Source: JAWCLZ01 sp038850275 (lineage in GTDB: Archaea > Halobacteriota > JAWCLZ01). Taken from it: a DNA stretch of 64,000 nucleotides. Numbering within the stretch: the stretch's first letter is position 1; the number at the start of each line of letters is the position of its first letter. A program made the translations under genes and the position numbers. Shown here piece after piece: positions 52,842 through 61,872 of this stretch. The notes below the pieces were generated by a model that made no database searches, had not been told where the DNA came from, and worked only from the letters and a program-made list of their open reading frames with translations. Location of the stretch: positions 22,331-86,330 of the forward strand of contig JAWCLZ010000006.1 of NCBI GenBank assembly GCA_038850275.1, given 5' to 3'.

Positions 52842-53819
52842 ATAGATTTAATTACCCATGCTTTAGTTGCATTTAGCAGTGCAAAACTTCTAAGGCGCAG
52901 AGATGATGAAATTTATGCATGTTTAATTGGTTCTATATGCCTTGATTTCGATATTTTAATTACCTTTATCCCAGTGCTACTGCCTCAGCTTTATATATTT
53001 ACCCATCGAGGAATCACTCATTCTATATTTATCTCCCTATTAGTTTCAGCGATTGCACTATACATCTTCACCTCCAACTGGGTTAGAGTTAGAATAAGCA
53101 AACTTAAAAACATCAATGTAAAACTCAGCCTGCGAACTTTACTCGCAGCCTATCTAGGTGCATTGAGCCATATATTACTTGATTATTCCACCACTTCTGG
53201 TATTCCAGTTTTCTATCCAATATCCATTAAAAAATACGCTGCTGAGCTTTTCCATTTCATGGACTTTGGAATAATGCTATTTGGAGTCGTGCTTATTCTA
53301 CTGCTATATAAAGAGAAATTGAAAAATCCAAAGATCTTTTTAGCTTCTTTTCTAGTTCTCATTCTAGCAACAGGGGGTTTTAGATCTATTGAGAAATATA
53401 ATGCTGCTTCAGCTGCTATTTTTCCAGCTAATATTTATCCAACTAGCAATCCATTTGTCTGGTGGATCCTTGAAGAAGATGATTTTAATAATAGCATTTA
53501 TGCTAGGAGATATGATACCCTACTCAATACTCAAGACTTTATCATGAGCTATCCAAAGCTTGAAATTGCCGGTAATGCTAGCGATTTTGAAAAAACCTTG
53601 GCAAAAGCAAAAGCTCTTCCTCAAGTGGAGCGCTTCTACTGGAACTCAGCTGAGATATCTATTACTGCGATTTACAATGATTCCTCTCAAACTTGGCTGA
53701 TACAACTTAGAGATCCCTTGAGGGATGCCATTCAAAAGAGCTCGCCAAGTTTTTACTTAGCAAGTCGGAGCTCGCTCAATATCTCAGTCAGTAGACTTGG
53801 AGCCGAGGTCTTAAATTAA
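52842..53819 (+). CDS. DUF457/YdjM-type membrane protein with apparent AUA start
   Basis: A membrane protein of 325 aa. The conserved N-terminus DLITHALVAFSSAKLL and SICLDFDIL, then FTHRGITHSIF and LGALSHILLDY, mark the family of membrane-bound metal-dependent hydrolases. Five or more transmembrane segments are followed by an external domain of about 140 residues. No ATG, GTG or TTG precedes the conserved part in frame; the first is GTG 52974, which would delete the ITHA and DFD motifs. An ATA at 52842 lies 4 bases after GGTGA, exactly where a start is expected. Confidence 0.75.
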   Translation: MDLITHALVAFSSAKLLRRRDDEIYACLIGSICLDFDILITFIPVLLPQLYIFTHRGITHSIFISLLVSAIALYIFTSNWVRVRISKLKNINVKLSLRTLLAAYLGALSHILLDYSTTSGIPVFYPISIKKYAAELFHFMDFGIMLFGVVLILLLYKEKLKNPKIFLASFLVLILATGGFRSIEKYNAASAAIFPANIYPTSNPFVWWILEEDDFNNSIYARRYDTLLNTQDFIMSYPKLEIAGNASDFEKTLAKAKALPQVERFYWNSAEISITAIYNDSSQTWLIQLRDPLRDAIQKSSPSFYLASRSSLNISVSRLGAEVLN

Positions 53820-53866
53820 AGTTATTTTTATTTATACATTCTGCAAATAGACTCTGGTTGATTAAA

Positions 53867-54394
53867 ATGAGTGTTGAGGAGCATAAAAAAGAGGCTGGGA
53901 AGTGCAAATTTGCAATTTTAACCATTAGTACATCGCGCTATGAAAAATACGGCAGCTTGAAGAACCCAGATCTATGCGAGGATCTCTCAGGGAAAATTAT
54001 AAAAGAGCTATTAACTGCACACGGTCACGAATATATAGATTACTCCCTAGTTCCCGATGATATGGAAAGGATACGTGAAAGTATTTTGAATTTAATTTCA
54101 AGTGAAGCTAATGCAATAATCTGCACAGGTGGAACTGGACTAGCTCCTAGGGATGTTACCATTGAATCCATAAAGCCTTTGCTGGAGAAAGAAATCCCAG
54201 GCTTTGGCGAGCTTTTCAGGTTTAAAAGCTTGAATCAAATTGGCAGTGCTGCAATGCTAACCCGCGCGATAGCGGGCGTGTTAAAGAACAAGGTGGTATT
54301 CTGCTTGCCAGGATCGCCTGATGCGGTTTCCCTAGCGATCACTGAATTGATTTTGCCTGAAATTGGACATATATTGAAGCATTTAAGGGATTAA
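53867..54394 (+). CDS. moaB: MoaB/Mog family molybdenum cofactor protein
   Basis: A 175-aa protein of the MoaB/MogA fold, which adenylylates molybdopterin. Motifs are TISTSRYE, the TGGTGLAPRDVT loop and CLPGSPDAV near the end. ATG 53867 is preferred over the in-frame TTG 53858. With the MobB-MoaE fusion it shows an active molybdenum/tungsten cofactor pathway. Its 3' end overlaps a convergent zinc-ribbon peptide gene by 4 bp. Confidence 0.92.
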   Translation: MSVEEHKKEAGKCKFAILTISTSRYEKYGSLKNPDLCEDLSGKIIKELLTAHGHEYIDYSLVPDDMERIRESILNLISSEANAIICTGGTGLAPRDVTIESIKPLLEKEIPGFGELFRFKSLNQIGSAAMLTRAIAGVLKNKVVFCLPGSPDAVSLAITELILPEIGHILKHLRD

Positions 54395-54510
54395 AAAAAT
54401 TTAATAAAAATGGTCTCATCTTGATTTAGTTTTCTAGAACAGAACAAGCAGTATCTTTTTTCTAATGTTATTCTAAATATCACTCTGCAGCTCTGGCATT
54501 TCTCAAACAT
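54391..54510 (-). CDS. 39-aa zinc-ribbon peptide
   Basis: A short minus-strand gene from ATG 54510 to TAA 54391. The peptide holds CQSC (residues 5-8) and CLFC (21-24), 12 residues apart, a minimal four-Cys zinc ribbon, and ends in a hydrophobic strand (TIFIKFF). Its stop overlaps the stop of moaB. GAGATAGAG lies before the start. No homology is claimed; the regular Cys spacing is the main support. Confidence 0.5.
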   Translation of the reverse strand: MFEKCQSCRVIFRITLEKRYCLFCSRKLNQDETIFIKFF

Positions 54511-54696
54511 CTCTATCTCAAACCCAGCTTATAATTGAGACACAAGTATATATAAATTATTATTTCATAATTATTATGAATTTTAAATATCTAGCAACTA
54601 GAAAATTACAATAAAAATCTTTATATCCATCTACTTTCATTATAAAGTGTGCCATGCTATTGCATAGCATAGTTAAGGAGGAGAGAGGGTGTATAT

Positions 54697-56001
54697 ATGA
54701 AGCGTGAAATGGTATTGATGATATTGCTATTAATAGCAGCGCCATTCGCTGGTTGCGCAGCTCCCCCGCCTAAAGAAATTAAAATTGGTGTAGTAGCTTC
54801 AATGACGGGCCCAGCTAGTACAACTGGCAAGGATATGTGGCAGTCAGCAGTTTTAGCAGCTGAAGAAATCAATGCAAAAGGTGGAATTTTTGTTAAAGAA
54901 TTAAATGGAAATGCTTTGATCAAAGTAATTCAAGGTGATGATGAATCCACTAGAGAAGGTGGACAAAAAGCAGTTTCCAAGCTCATAACTGAGGACAAAG
55001 TTGACATATTAGTTGGAGGTTTCTCAAGCGCAGTTACCTATGCGCATCAAGCAATAGTTGCTGAGCATAAAGTACCATATATAATCACAGGCGCTTCCAG
55101 TCCAACCATTACAAGGAGAACCGATATCGATACGAGTTATATGTTCCACCACTGCCCAACCACAGATGACTATGGAGAGCAAACCACTTTATTCGTAGAT
55201 CAAGTAATTCGCCCAGCTATAAATCAAAAATTTAACTTTTCACCAAATAGACCTTTAAGATTAGCAATAATCTATCAAGATAGCCCCTATGGCAAGGGAG
55301 TTCAAACTGCTGTGAAAAATACAATAGAGAAATATAATTTGAATATTCAAGTTGTGGCTGAGCAGAGCTTCAAGATGGGGGAATCTGATTTCAGAACTGT
55401 TTTAACCGCAGTAAAAGATGCCAAGCCAGATGTGGTATATCCAGCTACCTTCTTAAATGAGCAAATTCCACTTGTAACCCAAGCTAGAAGAGACGTTGGA
55501 CTTGATACCATCTTTCTATCCGTTGAATGCAATGACGATCCCGATTATTACAAAGGCGTTGGAAGATATGGGGAATACTCCATTCAAGAGAGCAGGTTCA
55601 GTCCATATGCAGTTCCCAGAGGGGCAATTGCAAATGCTACTTTGAAGTTCAAAAACGATTTCAAAGCAAGATGGGGTGGCTTCCCAGGAATGATGGGTGC
55701 CTCGACCTACGAAGGTGTTTACATCGCGGCTAAAGCCATTGAAAAAGCAGGCTCTTTGAATAAGACTCTAGTGAAGGAAGCACTTGCTACTCTTGAGATG
55801 CCGCAGATAGTTGAAGCCATGAAGGATGGAAAGATCGCTTTCTCAAAGGACTATAGAGAGAGCAAATTTGAGCTCTACATGGAGCAGCTGTTCTGGGACG
55901 AGAGTGCTAATGAACCTCGACCTAAGATTGTTTGGCCTGATCATTTGAAGGAAACCGACTTTGTGCTGCCAGAGTGGTATAAACCAGGGAGTTGGGAATA
56001 A
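54697..56001 (+). CDS. livK: ABC transporter substrate-binding lipoprotein, LivK type
   Basis: A 434-aa periplasmic-type binding protein (fold type I) anchored as a lipoprotein: signal with the lipobox APFAGC, then IKIGVVASMTGPASTTGKD, the usual LivK start. It should bind branched-chain amino acids, other amino acids, amides or urea; the ligand cannot be told from sequence. The start ATG 54697 has GGAGG-type sequence 18 bp upstream and a TATATATAA tract further out. It is followed by livH and livM. Confidence 0.9.
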   Translation: MKREMVLMILLLIAAPFAGCAAPPPKEIKIGVVASMTGPASTTGKDMWQSAVLAAEEINAKGGIFVKELNGNALIKVIQGDDESTREGGQKAVSKLITEDKVDILVGGFSSAVTYAHQAIVAEHKVPYIITGASSPTITRRTDIDTSYMFHHCPTTDDYGEQTTLFVDQVIRPAINQKFNFSPNRPLRLAIIYQDSPYGKGVQTAVKNTIEKYNLNIQVVAEQSFKMGESDFRTVLTAVKDAKPDVVYPATFLNEQIPLVTQARRDVGLDTIFLSVECNDDPDYYKGVGRYGEYSIQESRFSPYAVPRGAIANATLKFKNDFKARWGGFPGMMGASTYEGVYIAAKAIEKAGSLNKTLVKEALATLEMPQIVEAMKDGKIAFSKDYRESKFELYMEQLFWDESANEPRPKIVWPDHLKETDFVLPEWYKPGSWE

Positions 56002-56064
56002 ACTATAAATAACAATTTTCAAATTTTTTTATTTTCAATTACTCATTCAACATGGAGGTAAAAA

Positions 56065-56943
56065 TTGAGCGAGATTGATATAGTATTGCAAGTGACATTC
56101 TGGGGAATATATGCAGGCTGCATATATATACTTCTAGCAACTGGTTTGAATTTAATCTTCGGAGTCATGAAAATCGTTAACTTTGCCCACGGAGAACTTT
56201 TAATGATCAGCGCTTATATCACCTATACAATCTTCACCGCAAGTGGTCTAAATCCCTATGCAGTAATTCTTCTATCCATGTTGATTTTAATATTAATTGG
56301 AATATGCATCGAGAGACTATGCTTCAGGCCAATTCTTGGCACTGGCAAGCTAAATGAGATCTTCCTTAGCTTGGGGTTGATCTATTTCTTTCAAAATTTA
56401 GCTGCATTGATCTGGACTGATGAGTGGCAAGTGATTCACAGCCCATATGAAGCAATTGCAATTCCAATAGGCAGCGTAAAACTCCCATTTGATTATATAA
56501 TAATAATGGTGATCACAATTTTGATTCTAATTGGACTGCAGTTATTCTTGAGAAAAACCACTCTTGGCAGAGCAATAAGAGCCACTAGTCAAAATCGAAA
56601 GGCAGCCATGCTCATGGGGATAAATGTGGAGAAAATGGATATGCTAAGCTTTGGCATCGGCTCAGCGCTTGCTGGAGCAGCGGGTACACTATGGGTAGTA
56701 AGCGGGCAAGTATTTAATCCCTATATGGGTTCAATTCCAGCGATAAAGGCATTTGCAATAATAATCCTAGGCGGACTTGGGAGCATACCTGGAGCAATTG
56801 CAGGTGGACTTCTATATGGTTTAGCAGAAAACTTCGCGGCCTATATACTCGGCGGGCCTTGGAAGGATGCAACTTCATTCATCCTATTGATAATTGTACT
56901 TGTGATAAGGCCAACAGGCATATTTGGAGAAGCAGGGGAGTGA
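56065..56943 (+). CDS. livH: ABC transporter permease, LivH type
   Basis: A 292-aa inner-membrane permease with eight or so hydrophobic segments. The EAA-like loop region (LRKTTLGRAIRATSQNRKAA) and GLNLIFGVMKIVNFAHGE near the start are diagnostic for LivH. The start is TTG 56065 seven bases after GGAGG. It is the middle gene of the livKHM unit. Confidence 0.93.
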   Translation: MSEIDIVLQVTFWGIYAGCIYILLATGLNLIFGVMKIVNFAHGELLMISAYITYTIFTASGLNPYAVILLSMLILILIGICIERLCFRPILGTGKLNEIFLSLGLIYFFQNLAALIWTDEWQVIHSPYEAIAIPIGSVKLPFDYIIIMVITILILIGLQLFLRKTTLGRAIRATSQNRKAAMLMGINVEKMDMLSFGIGSALAGAAGTLWVVSGQVFNPYMGSIPAIKAFAIIILGGLGSIPGAIAGGLLYGLAENFAAYILGGPWKDATSFILLIIVLVIRPTGIFGEAGE

Positions 56944-56947
56944 AAAA

Positions 56948-57889
56948 TTGAGGTTGAGATTTTACCTAGGCTTAGCTGGACTTGCACTAGCTCTATTGAT
57001 ACCTCTTGCTTCTGGGAGTCTCTATGTATTAACTGTACTTATCCTCTTGTTGATATTCATCATATATGCCTCAGCTTGGAATCTCTTAACATATTCAGGC
57101 CAAGGTTCACTTGGTCACGCTGCATTCTTTGGAATAGGAGGCTATGCATCCAGCTTGATTGCCTTAAAAATGGGACTCCCCCCCATTATCACCATATTTA
57201 TTGGAGGGTTTTTCTCAGCTTTCATAGGGATTTTAATAGGCCTCACTTGCATAAGATTGAAGGAATGGTTCCTAGCCATGGTAACCTTTGGCTTCGCAAT
57301 AATAGCTCAGACAATAACAGTTAGCCAGCTCGCTCCCATAACTGGGGGATGGGATGGGATTTCCTCACCTCGATTGCTAAGCAGCGAAATCCCCTTTTAC
57401 AATATATATGAATACTATATCATACTTGCCCTAGCAATTTTAATAATATTATTCATTCAAATGATCTTGAAATCAAAAATCGGACTTGCACTTGCAGCAA
57501 TTAGAGAGAATGAACTAGAGGCTAGAGCAGCTGGTATAGACACTGCTAAATATAAACTTTTAGCCTTCACCATAAGCACTTTCCTCGCAGGATTAGCTGG
57601 TGCATTAGAAGCGCATCACTTTGGCTATATAACACCTGAGATCTTCGGTATAGAGCTCTCATTCTGGCCAATAATATACTCCATAAGCGGTGGCTTGGGT
57701 ACAATTGAAGGCCCAATCATAGGAACAATCGCAGTAACAGCACTCTGGGATGGCTTGAGATTCCTAGGCTTAACCTATGAGCGCTTTATAATCATTGGGT
57801 TAATGCTCATCCTCATAGTTATATTTCTACCACGAGGCTTAATCTCGCTTTTGGAAAAGATTGAGAGATTATTTCAAATTCCTAGATAA
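56948..57889 (+). CDS. livM: ABC transporter permease, LivM type
   Basis: A 313-aa permease with LLTYSGQGSLGHAAFFGIGGY and LAAIRENELEARAAGIDTAKYKLLAF (read in parts), both standard LivM motifs. I start it at TTG 56948 behind GGGGAGTGA; the open frame from 56924 overlaps livH. Its 3' end overlaps the convergent livF gene by 16 bp. Confidence 0.93.
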   Translation: MRLRFYLGLAGLALALLIPLASGSLYVLTVLILLLIFIIYASAWNLLTYSGQGSLGHAAFFGIGGYASSLIALKMGLPPIITIFIGGFFSAFIGILIGLTCIRLKEWFLAMVTFGFAIIAQTITVSQLAPITGGWDGISSPRLLSSEIPFYNIYEYYIILALAILIILFIQMILKSKIGLALAAIRENELEARAAGIDTAKYKLLAFTISTFLAGLAGALEAHHFGYITPEIFGIELSFWPIIYSISGGLGTIEGPIIGTIAVTALWDGLRFLGLTYERFIIIGLMLILIVIFLPRGLISLLEKIERLFQIPR

Positions 57890-58569
57890 GCTGCTCTCAC
57901 ATGCTCGTTGCTCAAGAGCTCTTTAGAGCTGCCCTCAAGCTTGATTCTTCCACTTTCAAGTACATAGCCTCGATCGCATAGCTCGAGAGCGTGCATTACA
58001 TTTTGTTCCACGAGTAAAATTGTAACTCCTTCTTCATTCAATCTTTTAATTGATTCGAAGACTAGTGAAACTAGCAATGGTGAGAGGCCTATCGATGGTT
58101 CATCTAGCACGAGCATTTTTGGATTTGACATTAAACCTCGGGCAATCGCGAGCATCTGTTGCTCTCCCCCGCTTAGCGTGCAAGCAAGCTGTTTCTTCCT
58201 CTCATTTAAAACTGGGAATAAATCGAAGACGCGTTCAAGTCTATCGCTTTCTCCCCCACTTGCATAACTACCTAGCTTGAGATTCTCCAGCACAGTCATC
58301 TTTGGGAATAACTCTCTCTTCTCAGGTATGAGCACTAAGCCTTTTCTAACAATATCATAAGGAGGCATCCCTGTGATGTTCTCCCCCATGAATTCTATTT
58401 TACCTCGAGCAGCCTTGTTCAATCCCACTATAGTTTCCACGGTAGTAGTTTTGCCAGCGCCATTTGAGCCTATGAGAGCTACGATTTCCCCCTCCTCAAC
58501 TTTTAGGTCGATACCCCATAGGACTTGTAAATTGCCGTGGAATACATTTAAGTCGCTTATCCTCAGCAA
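57874..58569 (-). CDS. livF: ABC transporter ATPase, LivF type
   Basis: A 231-aa ATPase with Walker A GSNGAGKTT, signature LSGGEQQMLAIARGL and Walker B LVLDEPSIGLSP, all as in LivF. TTG 58569 follows GAGGTG and gives MLRISDLNVFHG; the frame is open to 58590. Unusually it is on the opposite strand to livKHM, so it is transcribed convergently with livM. Confidence 0.92.
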   Translation of the reverse strand: MLRISDLNVFHGNLQVLWGIDLKVEEGEIVALIGSNGAGKTTTVETIVGLNKAARGKIEFMGENITGMPPYDIVRKGLVLIPEKRELFPKMTVLENLKLGSYASGGESDRLERVFDLFPVLNERKKQLACTLSGGEQQMLAIARGLMSNPKMLVLDEPSIGLSPLLVSLVFESIKRLNEEGVTILLVEQNVMHALELCDRGYVLESGRIKLEGSSKELLSNEHVRAAYLGI

Positions 58570-58615
58570 ATCGGCACCTCTTAAAATCACTTATTTTCAG
58601 CAAATCTTAAAAGTA

Positions 58616-59344
58616 TTAAAAAGCATATCTCTCTCCCAAGTAGGAATCGATCACTCGCTTGTTATTGGCGATTTCCCCAGGCTTACCCTCAGCTATCTTT
58701 TCCCCTCGATCTAAGACCAAGATCCGATCTGAAACTCCCATTATCACTCGCATTACGTGCTCGATCATCAAAATAGTAATACCGCTTTCTCTAAGTTTCT
58801 TTATCAACTCAATCGCCTCAGCTCCCTCCCTAGGGTTCAATCCAGTAGTGGGCTCGTCTAAAAGGAGGAGTTTTGGCTTGCTAGCTAAAGCTCTAGCTAA
58901 TTGAACTCTCTTCAGCTCTACCACATTCAAATTCTTAACAGGATTGTTGATTTTTTCCCTTGGAAAGCCCACATAGTCCAGAAATTCGATTGCCTCTTTC
59001 CTCGCAGAATCCATGCTAATTTTATTATGATTGCCGAATATAGCTCCTATCATGACGCTCTCAACTGCAGTTAAAGCTGGGAATGACTGCGCAAGTTGAA
59101 AGGTTTTAACAATTCCCTTTCTGCAGATTTGATTAGGCTTCAATCCAGTGATGTCCTCGCCGTTGAATTTTATAACCCCTGAGTCTGGCTTATATATCCC
59201 AGAGATAATGTTAAGCAAGGTTGTCTTCCCAGCTCCATTTGGCCCAACTAAACCCACGATTTCCCCTCTCTCCACCCTTAAATCAACGCTTTTAACAGCA
59301 GTTAAGCCTCCGAAGTTCTTTGTAACTCCTCTCGCTTCAAGCAA
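58616..59344 (-). CDS. livG: ABC transporter ATPase, LivG type
   Basis: A 242-aa ATPase with Walker A GPNGAGKTT and Walker B LLLLDEPTTGLNP. The ABC signature is atypical: where LSxGQ is expected the sequence reads LNVVELKRVQLARAL. Some LivG subfamilies vary here, so activity need not be lost because LivF carries the canonical motif. It precedes livF on the same strand and is divergent from the acuC-like gene. Confidence 0.9.
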   Translation of the reverse strand: MLEARGVTKNFGGLTAVKSVDLRVERGEIVGLVGPNGAGKTTLLNIISGIYKPDSGVIKFNGEDITGLKPNQICRKGIVKTFQLAQSFPALTAVESVMIGAIFGNHNKISMDSARKEAIEFLDYVGFPREKINNPVKNLNVVELKRVQLARALASKPKLLLLDEPTTGLNPREGAEAIELIKKLRESGITILMIEHVMRVIMGVSDRILVLDRGEKIAEGKPGEIANNKRVIDSYLGERYAF

Positions 59345-59454
59345 TAAACATCACCATAACATTGCTATATGTTAACACGCAGCAGTATTTAAATTTATGT
59401 GTTTTTAATAAATAGAAGGAACTATATACCAAGGCTTAGTTTGATGAATATAAA

Positions 59455-60498
59455 ATGAAAACAGGAATTGTTTATCATAGCAATTACTTGAAACACGAAA
59501 CAGGTTCTCATCCTGAGCGAAAGGAGCGCCTTATTGCTGTAATGAATCTACTGGAGGCAAAAAATGTTTTGAAAAAAATTGCGAATATCACCCCGCGAAG
59601 TGCCTCAGTGGATGAAATTGCATTGATTCACGATAGAGAATATATAGATAATATAAAGATTTTATGTGAAACTGGCGGGGGAAGACTAGATATAGATACC
59701 GTTATCTCACCATATTCATATGAAGTTGCACTTTTAGCAGCTGGAGGGATATTAAGCGCTTTAAATGCTGTGCTTGATGGCAATGTTAACAATGCCTTCG
59801 CATTAGTTCGCCCACCAGGGCACCACGCTGAGCGCAATCAAGGAATGGGCTTCTGTTTATTCAACAATGTTGCCATTGGAGCTAGATATCTGCAGCAGAA
59901 ACATAAAATTAAAAGAGTCTTGATAGTGGACTGGGATCTACATCATGGCAATGGCACGCAGAATGCCTTCTACAGCGATCCAAGTGTGCTTTATTTTTCA
60001 ACCCATCAAAGCCCAGCCTATCCAGGCACTGGAATGATTCAAGAGGTTGGAAGCGGAGAGGGCGAAGGTTATACTGTTAATGTACCTCTCTCCCCTGGCA
60101 AGGGTGATAGCGATTATCTCTATGTATTTGAAGAAATCTTAATTCCCATCGCGAGGCAATTCAACCCTGAATTTATCTTGATATCAGCGGGTCAGGATAT
60201 TCACTTCGACGATCCCCTTGGTAGCATGTTTGTAACTGCACGCGGTTTTGAAAAACTCGCAACTGCAATTAAAGAAATAGCAGATGAAACATGCAGAGGT
60301 AGACTAGTTGCTGCTCTCGAAGGTGGCTATAGTTTAACTGGTTTATCATATGGGGTACTCGCTATCTTAAATGCAATTGGCGAACTTAATCTAGAACTCC
60401 AGGAACCTTTGCATAAACCCGAGGACAAACTAGCTGAGGATACTAAAAAGCGAGTCAATGAAGTAAAAGAGATTCAAAATAGCTATTGGAAGCTCTAG
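59455..60498 (+). CDS. Histone deacetylase-family amidohydrolase (AcuC-like)
   Basis: A 347-aa zinc-dependent deacetylase. The catalytic His pair is in RPPGHHAERN, the zinc ligands in DWDLHHGNGTQ, and SAGQDIHFDDPLG and LEGGYSL complete the site. Archaeal substrates may be acetylated lysines (for example Alba), polyamines or other amides. Length is typical of the class. It overlaps the end of the convergent thioredoxin gene by 4 bp. Confidence 0.92.
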   Translation: MKTGIVYHSNYLKHETGSHPERKERLIAVMNLLEAKNVLKKIANITPRSASVDEIALIHDREYIDNIKILCETGGGRLDIDTVISPYSYEVALLAAGGILSALNAVLDGNVNNAFALVRPPGHHAERNQGMGFCLFNNVAIGARYLQQKHKIKRVLIVDWDLHHGNGTQNAFYSDPSVLYFSTHQSPAYPGTGMIQEVGSGEGEGYTVNVPLSPGKGDSDYLYVFEEILIPIARQFNPEFILISAGQDIHFDDPLGSMFVTARGFEKLATAIKEIADETCRGRLVAALEGGYSLTGLSYGVLAILNAIGELNLELQEPLHKPEDKLAEDTKKRVNEVKEIQNSYWKL

Positions 60499-60794
60499 TC
60501 ACTGTCTTTACAGCTTTCAAGTGCTCTATCTAGTGCTTCTCCAAGTTTATCCGCCCTAGTAACTCCAACGAACTGCTGAATAACCTTGCCCTTGCATTCA
60601 ATTATTATGGTTGGTATAGCTATTACGCCATATTTCATTGCAATCACTCTATTGCTATCCACGTCTATCTTTCTAAACTCCACCTTATCCGCATATTTCT
60701 TTTTAACTTTTTCCACAATTAAATCCTGTTCCCTGCAGGGCCCGCACCAATCTGCATAGAAGTCCATTACAACTGGCTTGGTCACGTCAACCAC
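60495..60794 (-). CDS. trx: Thioredoxin
   Basis: A 99-aa thioredoxin with the active-site WCGPC in FYADWCGPCREQ, cis-proline in IAIPTII and the usual five-strand pattern. It reduces protein disulfides in the cytosol. An extra Cys lies in IIECKG and near the C-terminus. The gene is single and convergent with the deacetylase. Confidence 0.94.
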   Translation of the reverse strand: MVDVTKPVVMDFYADWCGPCREQDLIVEKVKKKYADKVEFRKIDVDSNRVIAMKYGVIAIPTIIIECKGKVIQQFVGVTRADKLGEALDRALESCKDSD

Positions 60795-60888
60795 TATTTC
60801 AAAATCTATCTAATTCTATTTAGCATTTATCATTAGTAAATTTAATTCATAATAAGCTATTTAATTCGGGAAAAAGTAAAATTAATAT

Positions 60889-61872
60889 ATGGTCGATGAT
60901 CCCCAAACCCAGAGAAAGCTTCTTGAGATTTTAAGGATATTGAGCGAGAGCAAAGAGGTAATGGGAGCGCGCAGAATTGCAAGCGAACTCAATCGCAGAG
61001 GCTATAGAATAGGTGAAAGAGCAGTTCGCTATCACCTGCGCATGCTTGACGAGAGAGGCTTTACTAAGAAACACGGTTATATTGGTAGAACCATAACTGA
61101 GAATGGACTTAGAGAAATAGGCGATGCTTTAGTGGGGGATCGCATTGGCCTTGTTATAACTAAGATCGAAGACCTCGTCTATAGAACTACTTTCGATCCA
61201 AAGAGCAAAAAAGGAGATGTTATAGTTAACACTGCTCTTGTGGATAAAGATAAATTCGAGTCAACGATTAGAATAATTAATGCTGTACTGGAGAAGGGCT
61301 ATGGGGTTAGCTCGTACATTAAAATCTTGGACGAAGGGGATTCTCTCAATGATATAATTATCCCTAAGGGAAAAGTTGGAATTGCAACACTATGCAGCAT
61401 AACTATTGATGGCATTCTTTTGAAAAGTGGAATACCTGTCGAGACAAAATATGGAGGGTTGGTTAAAATCAAAGAAAACAAGCCAGCTCATTTCTCAGAA
61501 CTCATTGCCTACGCTGGTACTTCTATTGAGCCCATTCAGATTTTCATGTCCAAGCGCCTTACCTCTATAACTAGTGCTATAACAACTGGCAGTGGAATGG
61601 TGCTTGGAAATTTAAGGGAAATACCAGCTATTGCGCTCGATAGGGCGAGAGAAGTGCTTCAGGCTATTAAAGAAAGTGGAATAAATGGCTTGATAGCAAT
61701 AGGCAGAGCGAGTGAAACTGTGCTTGGCGCACCAGTTGAAGCTGGGAGGGTTGGCATAGCTGTTTACGCAGGGGTGAATGCAATGGCAGCTGTGGAGGAG
61801 CAGGGTATACCAACTAATACCCGTGCAATCTCCACACTCTTGCCATTTAAAGACATGAACTTGCTTTCATAG
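60889..61872 (+). CDS. nrpR: NrpR-type transcriptional regulator
   Basis: A 327-aa repressor with an N-terminal winged helix (about 8-70; ARRIASELNRRGYRIGERAV) and one NrpR (DUF128) domain (about 80-320; ILKSGIPVETKYGGLV, ISTLLPFKDM). NrpR senses 2-oxoglutarate and represses nitrogen-assimilation genes in methanogens. This is the single-domain form. I saw no GGAA-N6-TTCC NrpR operator near it. Its last bases overlap the convergent lipoprotein gene. Confidence 0.92.
   Translation: MVDDPQTQRKLLEILRILSESKEVMGARRIASELNRRGYRIGERAVRYHLRMLDERGFTKKHGYIGRTITENGLREIGDALVGDRIGLVITKIEDLVYRTTFDPKSKKGDVIVNTALVDKDKFESTIRIINAVLEKGYGVSSYIKILDEGDSLNDIIIPKGKVGIATLCSITIDGILLKSGIPVETKYGGLVKIKENKPAHFSELIAYAGTSIEPIQIFMSKRLTSITSAITTGSGMVLGNLREIPAIALDRAREVLQAIKESGINGLIAIGRASETVLGAPVEAGRVGIAVYAGVNAMAAVEEQGIPTNTRAISTLLPFKDMNLLS

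Noticed and set aside
60795..60888. NrpR operator (GGAA-N6-TTCC) upstream of nrpR
   Set aside because: No such inverted repeat is present in the spacer or in other promoters I checked.
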